DNA of 34,429 nucleotides from an uncultured Neomegalonema sp. (GTDB taxonomy: Bacteria > Pseudomonadota > Alphaproteobacteria > Rhodobacterales > Rhodobacteraceae). The stretch is taken from assembly GCA_937958345.1 (NCBI GenBank), contig CALGNW010000103.1:1-34429 (forward strand), given 5' to 3'. The notes beneath the pieces are model-generated. The model worked only from the letters and a program-made list of their open reading frames with translations. It did no database searches and was not told the origin of the DNA. Below are positions 27,980 to 34,429 of this stretch, piece after piece; within the stretch, counting starts at the first letter, position 1; every line of letters begins with the position of its first letter. The position numbers and the translations under genes are program-made.

Positions 27980-29119
27980 TTAAAGCTGAGTGACGGCCTT
28001 GGGAAAACTGAGGGTGAAAACAGCGCCGCCGTTTTCACCGCTATGCGTGGACAGCGTGCCCTTCAGCGTATTCGCGTAGGTCCGGCAGATCTGCATACCC
28101 AGCGTCTTCGAGTTTTCGATGTCGAAGCCCTCCGGCAGGCCCTGGCCGGTATCGGCGACCCGCAGCGTCAGCGTGTCCGCGTCGACATCCTCTGAAAGGG
28201 ATACGGTCACGTCTGTCGGGACGTCGCAGCTTTTGTGCTTAAGCGCGTTGCTGACCAGTTCAGCCGTGACCAGCCCGACCGCCACGGCGACGTCGGACCG
28301 TACCGGTTGATCGACAATCTCGGCAGCGATGATGCGCGAAGCATCAAAAAACGTGTCGGACAAATCGATGATCAGTTTATCCATAAAGGGACCGAGATCG
28401 ACCGCATGATGTCCGGGGTCGATGTGCAGTTGTTCGTGAACACGGGACAAGGTTGCAATGCGGTTGGCAGCGTCAGAAAGCGCGGCACTTGCCTCGGAAT
28501 CTTCCATTCCGCGCATTTTCAGCCGCAGGATGCTGCCGATAAGCGCGAAGCTGTTTTTGACACGGTGGTCGATCTCGGCACTGAGAATGCGCTGTTGCTC
28601 GATCAGTGCCTCTTTCTCGCTGAGTTCCGCGGTTAGCTTTTCGGCATAGGCCTGAAGCTGGAGGTCGCGTTCGTGCAGAGTGTTTTCGGCTTGAATGCGG
28701 TCGGTTATATCGCGCGATGTCGCAAGGATGTTAACGATTGAGCCTGCCGCATCACGCACAGGCGCGACGTTTACGTGCCACCACCGCGGTGTGCCGTGCG
28801 CCGTCGGGCAATAAGCCTGAAAATCGCTGCGCTCTCCCAAGGACGCGTTTTCAATCGCGCTTTGCAGAAGATCCTGCGCCTCGTCGGGCCAGAGCGAGAG
28901 CCATAACTCGTTCTTGACGCCGCCGAAATCGTCGATTTCCATCGCGGACATGCCGTTGCGGTTCATGTACACCAGCCGACCGTCTAGGCTGATGAGCTTG
29001 ATACAATCCGGTGATGAATCGAGGATGGATCGGACCAGCGCCGAGCCGATTTTTTCGTCGAGCGGCGGTTCCGCGTGCGTTGCGGGTGTCTTGGTCGGCA
29101 GTTCGGCGAACGGCAGCAT
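27980..29119 (-). CDS. PAS domain sensor histidine kinase, HisKA_2/HWE-like
   Basis: PAS: LVRSILDSSPDCIKLISLDGRLVYMNRNG; H-box EIDHRVKNSFALIGSILRL; HATPase LVTAELVSNALKH and DTGQGLPEG. Confidence 0.9.
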   Translation of the reverse strand: MLPFAELPTKTPATHAEPPLDEKIGSALVRSILDSSPDCIKLISLDGRLVYMNRNGMSAMEIDDFGGVKNELWLSLWPDEAQDLLQSAIENASLGERSDFQAYCPTAHGTPRWWHVNVAPVRDAAGSIVNILATSRDITDRIQAENTLHERDLQLQAYAEKLTAELSEKEALIEQQRILSAEIDHRVKNSFALIGSILRLKMRGMEDSEASAALSDAANRIATLSRVHEQLHIDPGHHAVDLGPFMDKLIIDLSDTFFDASRIIAAEIVDQPVRSDVAVAVGLVTAELVSNALKHKSCDVPTDVTVSLSEDVDADTLTLRVADTGQGLPEGFDIENSKTLGMQICRTYANTLKGTLSTHSGENGGAVFTLSFPKAVTQL

Positions 29120-29367
29120 AAGACGGACCCCTGATTACGGCATGATGCCGCCTGTTCAAAAATGATTATCTATCGACGCGAGATTCCAAAACAGATGACG
29201 ACTTTGCCTTCCGGCTTCATCAAAATAATGCGATTTTTCGAGTTGAGTCCATGCCTAACTTTCACCCAAGGCGTTAGGGGCGCTTTATTTCCCGAAAATG
29301 TGATGTGAGGGGCTAACAGCCGGTCGGGGCATCTAAACTGCGCGCGCCGCTGTTTTATCGCCGCGTT

Positions 29368-29394
29368 GCCGCCCCTCCGGTCGGGTGGGGCGGC
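29368..29394. terminator. GC-rich hairpin GCCGCCCC-N11-GGGGCGGC downstream of ccrM
   Basis: 8-bp perfect stem 11 bp beyond the ccrM stop; no T run on the minus strand. Confidence 0.4.
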
Positions 29395-29404
29395 GGTGTT
29401 TTAT

Positions 29405-30611
<1,207 letters not shown>

Positions 30612-30620
<9 letters not shown>

Positions 30621-31259
30621 TATAGTGTTAACTTCATGTAAAATCTTTGCAACAGGCGCGAAACTCCGCCTGTGATGAGGAGTTATCCCCAGGCTGGCAA
30701 GCGCCGCACGATGCTGCGCGACCCCGTATCCGGCATTGGTTTCCCAGCCATATCCGGGATATTCGCGCGCCAAAGCGGCCATCGTCGCATCCCGATGCAC
30801 CTTGGCGATGATCGATGCGGCGGCGATGCTGAGTGAGATACTGTCGCCCTTGATGATCGTGGTCGCGGCACAGGGCAGATCGCGCGGCAGGCGTTTGCCA
30901 TCGACCAGCGCGTGATCGACCGGGCAAACGAGGGCCGCTATGGCACGGCGCATCGCCAGATCATTGGCCTCGGTCAGACCGACGGCGTCGAGTTCGGGCA
31001 CATCAACAATCCCGATCCCGCAACGGGCCACGGCCTGAATTGCGGACGCCAGCGCCTCGCGCTTCGCCTTGGTCAGCTGTTTGGAGTCGCGAATGCCACC
31101 GGGAATGTTGGCCGGATCAAGGATCACCGCGCCCGCCACAATCGGCCCCGCCCAAGGCCCGCGCCCAACCTCATCCACGCCGCAGACGTACCCCTCGCGG
31201 AAGTTGGACTCGAATGAGAGGTCGGGGACGGGGGCAGAGTTGAAATCGCTTTTCTTCAT
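30612..31259 (-). CDS. rnhB: Ribonuclease HII
   Basis: VCGVDEVGRGPWAGPIVAGAVILDP...DSKQLTKAKREAL...HALVDGKRLP...AAASIIAKVHRDATM. The ORF extension to 31454 overlaps the toxin gene and is rejected. Confidence 0.96.
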
Positions 31260-31272
31260 CTCTGAGAAATGC

Positions 31273-31575
31273 TCAGAGTCGACGCTTGAAGTCCATACGC
31301 CCATGCAAAACCGCATCGACAAGTACGATTTTCTGTTCTTCTTGAACACGGTAGAAGATCGTGTGCGCTTTGTACCGGAACCGCCGATATTCACGTCCAC
31401 TAATGTAAACCGCCGAAAAACGCTTGGGCCAGAAATCGAGCTTTGCGCAATCAACTAAGATCGCATCGACATACGCAAGCTGCTGAATCGGCGTGTAATT
31501 GTCGGAAGGGGCATCCAGAATATCGCGCAAGTCCCGCTCAGCCCGCCCTGTGACTCGCACCTCATAGTCACTCAT
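31273..31575 (-). CDS. RelE/ParE superfamily toxin
   Basis: YEVRVTGRAERDLRDI...WPKRFSAVYISGREYRRFRYKAHTIFYRVQEEQKIVLVDAVLHGRMD; typical ParE C-terminus and size (100 aa). Confidence 0.85.
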   Translation of the reverse strand: MSDYEVRVTGRAERDLRDILDAPSDNYTPIQQLAYVDAILVDCAKLDFWPKRFSAVYISGREYRRFRYKAHTIFYRVQEEQKIVLVDAVLHGRMDFKRRL

Positions 31576-31576
31576 T

Positions 31577-31837
31577 TCAAGACGCGATGCCGCTTTTTAA
31601 TCGGGCCGCGACCACTGCTAGAGATGACACTCGACCTTCGAGGCGATCTTCTTCAGCGGCATCAAGTGCAGCTTCTACATAGGCCCGATACTCAGGGTCT
31701 TGCAGATCGTCTTCGGTCACTGGGGCCGCCCGCATCTGCTCCAGCATTTCGGCCAAAGTCGAGGCCATAAGTTGCTGTTGCTCCGGTGCAAGGGAGCGAA
31801 TTTCAGTGAAAACGATTTCCAGTTCAGGCGTATCCAT
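31577..31837 (-). CDS. Putative cognate antitoxin (small acidic protein)
   Basis: 86 aa, acidic, directly upstream of the ParE-like gene with a 1-nt gap; no familiar RHH/Phd motif clearly visible. Confidence 0.7.
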   Translation of the reverse strand: MDTPELEIVFTEIRSLAPEQQQLMASTLAEMLEQMRAAPVTEDDLQDPEYRAYVEAALDAAEEDRLEGRVSSLAVVAARLKSGIAS

Positions 31838-31867
31838 AGGTTCTAATATACTCCCTAAAGCCGTATT

Positions 31868-32638
31868 CTACAACAACGCCTGCGTATCCGCACAAATTGA
31901 AACTGATTGCCCGCTGATGGTGCGGCCCCGCTCGCTGGCGAGGAAGACGATCTGGTCGGCGATCTGCTCCTGCGTGACGTAGGATTTGAGCGATGTGAGC
32001 GCCAGCGCGTCGGTTTCGGCCTCGGCAAAGCTGCGCCCCTGACGCTGCGCCTTTGCCTCGATCACACGGCGGATGCGGTCCCCCGCCACCAGGCCCGGCA
32101 GGATTGCGTTCACGCGGATGCCCTCAGGCCCAAGTTCGACCGCCAAAGACTTCGTCAAGCCGATCACGCCCCATTTCGCCGCCGCATAGGGTGTGCGCAG
32201 CGCAAAGCCCAAACGACCCGCCGCTGAGGACAGGTTGATAATCGACGCGTTCGCGCTTTTGCGCAGGTGAGGTAACGCAGCTTGAACGCATATGAACTGT
32301 GCAGACAAACAGATATTCAGGCATTGATCCCAATCACTTGGGTCAACATCCTCAACCTTGGCCGTCGGTCCGGCGATGCCCGCGTTATTCACCAGAACAT
32401 CAATCCCGCCCATATGAGCCGCCGCGTCACCGATGAATTGAGACAGCGCGGCGCGATCACTCACATCGCAATGCAACGCGTGAATCGGCGAGCCATCCAG
32501 CGCGTTCAGGGCTTCCGCGTTGATGTCACAGACCGTAACGACCGCACCCTCATCCAGAAAAGCCTGTGCAATCTTACGCCCGATACCGTCAGCGCCGGCG
32601 GTGATAACAACCCGCAAGCCTTTGATATTCATATCCAT
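31868..32638 (-). CDS. SDR family oxidoreductase
   Basis: RVVITAGADGIGRKIAQAFLDEGAVVTVCDI; DVLVNNAGIAGP; YAAAKWGVIGLTKSLA (YxxxK). Confidence 0.92.
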   Translation of the reverse strand: MDMNIKGLRVVITAGADGIGRKIAQAFLDEGAVVTVCDINAEALNALDGSPIHALHCDVSDRAALSQFIGDAAAHMGGIDVLVNNAGIAGPTAKVEDVDPSDWDQCLNICLSAQFICVQAALPHLRKSANASIINLSSAAGRLGFALRTPYAAAKWGVIGLTKSLAVELGPEGIRVNAILPGLVAGDRIRRVIEAKAQRQGRSFAEAETDALALTSLKSYVTQEQIADQIVFLASERGRTISGQSVSICADTQALL

Positions 32639-32653
32639 AGCGTGCGCCCTCTC

Positions 32654-33238
32654 TCACTCAAAAGCGGATTTCAAGCATGAATGCTTTGCAAAGCGCGCTT
32701 CGCAGGGCGGGGCTTTGTCGGCATAGGCCGTGCAGCGCTTTGAGCTGCACACGACCTTGCGCTCGCAGTGCTGTGCGAGGCAATCACCGTCCGTGCAGGA
32801 CGCCGCCGCTTCCGGTGCTTTGCAATTCACATAGCTGACGCTGCACGTATTGCAGCCCTGTTGGATCGCAACGCAACCCTCACCCAACAGTTGAAAATAT
32901 TTCCCCGCATGGAACAGCGCCTCATAGACGCTGCCCTCACTGCCGGGCACATCACGGGCAACCATTGTCGAGCCATCACAATGCTGCACGACGCGGCTGC
33001 CATCGGGCAGTTTTACAGTGGACACGGCCACTTCCGCTTCGGGCGCGGGCGGGGAAGGCGCGGGCTTCGCGCGCGGCACGGGCGATTTCTTCACCCAACT
33101 CTCCACACCCGCCGCCGGTTCGACCGGAGCCTCCACCGCGCAAGACGCGCACAGGGCGGGTTTGACATGCGCCGACGGGGTTGCGCTGAGCGCGAAGAAA
33201 CCGCATAGCGCTGTAATCAAAACGAGCAGGCGGGTCAT
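32654..33238 (-). CDS. Cys-rich secreted protein of unknown function
   Basis: Signal peptide MTRLLVLITALCGFFALSATPSAH; Pro/Ala-rich linker; about 14 Cys in the mature region. Confidence 0.75.
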   Translation of the reverse strand: MTRLLVLITALCGFFALSATPSAHVKPALCASCAVEAPVEPAAGVESWVKKSPVPRAKPAPSPPAPEAEVAVSTVKLPDGSRVVQHCDGSTMVARDVPGSEGSVYEALFHAGKYFQLLGEGCVAIQQGCNTCSVSYVNCKAPEAAASCTDGDCLAQHCERKVVCSSKRCTAYADKAPPCEARFAKHSCLKSAFE

Positions 33239-33294
33239 GCGGCACACCCCTGACGCGGCACATCCCGCACCGCCAATAAGTCACGAACGGAAAG

Positions 33295-34020
33295 ATGATG
33301 AACTTTTACCCCGCTATTGATCTCAAAGACGGCGCGTGCGTTCGGCTTCTGCGCGGCAGCATGGATGACGCGACGGTGTTCAACAACGATCCGGCGGGTC
33401 AAGCCAAAGACTTCGAGGCGGCGGGGGCGCAATGGCTTCATCTTGTCGATCTCAACGGTGCGTTTTCCGGCAAACCCGTCAATGACGATGCCGTTAAGAA
33501 AGTCGTAACCTCAATCGGCATTCCCGTGCAACTTGGCGGGGGTGTACGTGACAAAAAAACCATCGACCTGTGGCTTGAGCGCGGCATTGCGCGGGTGGTG
33601 CTGGGCACAATCGCCGCGCGAGACCCTGAATTTGTCAAACAAGCGGCACGGGAGCATCCCGGAAAAATAGCCGTGGGTATCGACGCGCGCGGCGGTAAGG
33701 TCGCCGTTGAGGGGTGGGCCGAAACCACCGAGATGACCGCGCTCGATCTGGCCAAGCGGTTTGAGGATGCGGGCGTGGCCGCGATCATCTTCACCGACAT
33801 CGATCTCGATGGCGCGATGCAGGGGCCGAATGTTGCGGCCACCGCCGCGCTGGCCAATGCGATCTCCACCCCCGTCATCGCATCGGGCGGTGTCTCGTCG
33901 ATGGACGATCTGCGCGCGCTGCGCGACTGTGGCGCACCGCTGGACGGGGCGATTTCGGGGCGGGCGGTCTATGACGGCAAGATTGATGTGGCGGAGGCGG
34001 TTGCCTTGTTAAAGGGATGA
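33295..34020 (+). CDS. hisA: Phosphoribosylformimino-5-aminoimidazole carboxamide ribotide isomerase
   Basis: [64 protein letters not shown]. Start 33295 or 33298. Confidence 0.97.
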   Translation: MMNFYPAIDLKDGACVRLLRGSMDDATVFNNDPAGQAKDFEAAGAQWLHLVDLNGAFSGKPVNDDAVKKVVTSIGIPVQLGGGVRDKKTIDLWLERGIARVVLGTIAARDPEFVKQAAREHPGKIAVGIDARGGKVAVEGWAETTEMTALDLAKRFEDAGVAAIIFTDIDLDGAMQGPNVAATAALANAISTPVIASGGVSSMDDLRALRDCGAPLDGAISGRAVYDGKIDVAEAVALLKG

Positions 34021-34429
34021 CGCTGTCCCCTGTCGCCGCCGTCATTGCGCTGTGTCTGGCCTTTGCGGCGGCGCAGGGGTTGAGCTATCCGCTATTGGCG
34101 ATCTTGCAGCAGAAAATGGGCCTCTCCCCCGCCTTCATCGGGCTGTCCGCAGCGATGACGCCGCTGGGGATACTTGTGTCCTCATGGCTGACCCCGCGAT
34201 TGATGGCGCGGTTCGGCCTGTGGCGGCTGGGGGTTTGGTCGGGGCTGGCGGTTTCGGCCGTGTATCTGATGATTTGGGCGGTCCCGAACCCGTATCTGTG
34301 GCTGCCACTGCGGTTTGCCTTGGGTTTTCTCATCAATTTTCAGTTCATGGTCGCGGATTTGACGACCATCTCGCTTGCGCCGCCTGAAAAGCGCGGGCGC
34401 TATATCGCGGGGATGGTGTGCCTGATGCA
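34017..34429 (+). CDS. MFS transporter, N-terminal part (runs off the right edge)
   Basis: [71 protein letters not shown] overlap with the hisA stop. Confidence 0.82.
   Translation, partial: MTLSPVAAVIALCLAFAAAQGLSYPLLAILQQKMGLSPAFIGLSAAMTPLGILVSSWLTPRLMARFGLWRLGVWSGLAVSAVYLMIWAVPNPYLWLPLRFALGFLINFQFMVADLTTISLAPPEKRGRYIAGMVCLM

Noticed and set aside
31260-31454. N-terminal extension of RNase HII
   Set aside because: Overlaps the ParE-like toxin gene in another frame; the normal RNase HII start is at 31259.

Overview
This 34.4-kb window looks like an alphaproteobacterial chromosome segment, most likely Rhodobacterales-like judging by gene content and protein style. It is mostly ordinary chromosomal genes. 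Left to right it holds: a partial MoxR-like AAA ATPase; a quinone oxidoreductase; a Crp/Fnr regulator; a 12-repeat Sel1 protein; rlmN; an IalB-like protein; an Hpt protein followed by a Tad/Flp pilus cluster (cpaB, cpaC, short cpaD-like lipoprotein, cpaE, cpaF, tadB, tadC); a TauABC-like ABC transporter; a TPP enzyme; rhodanese and S-formylglutathione hydrolase; folK; an NYN-domain protein with a family-5-like uracil-DNA glycosylase; dnaJ/dnaK; a PAS/HisKA_2 histidine kinase; a CcrM-type DNA methyltransferase; rnhB; a ParE-like toxin-antitoxin pair; an SDR; a Cys-rich secreted protein; hisA; and a partial MFS transporter. I saw no rRNA, tRNA, CRISPR array, transposase or phage module. The most notable signals are regulatory: three GANTC sites just upstream of ccrM, a perfect TGTGA-N6-TCACA palindrome upstream of the Crp-like gene, and an inverted pair of TTAACCAT (CtrA-like) half-sites between ialB and hpt/tad. 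Protein-level oddities are a TauC-like permease with a large extra domain, a minimal CpaD, an NYN-UDG coupled pair and a 14-Cys secreted protein. I found no clearly new multi-gene system. Product names come from recognising motifs by eye; no database search was run.
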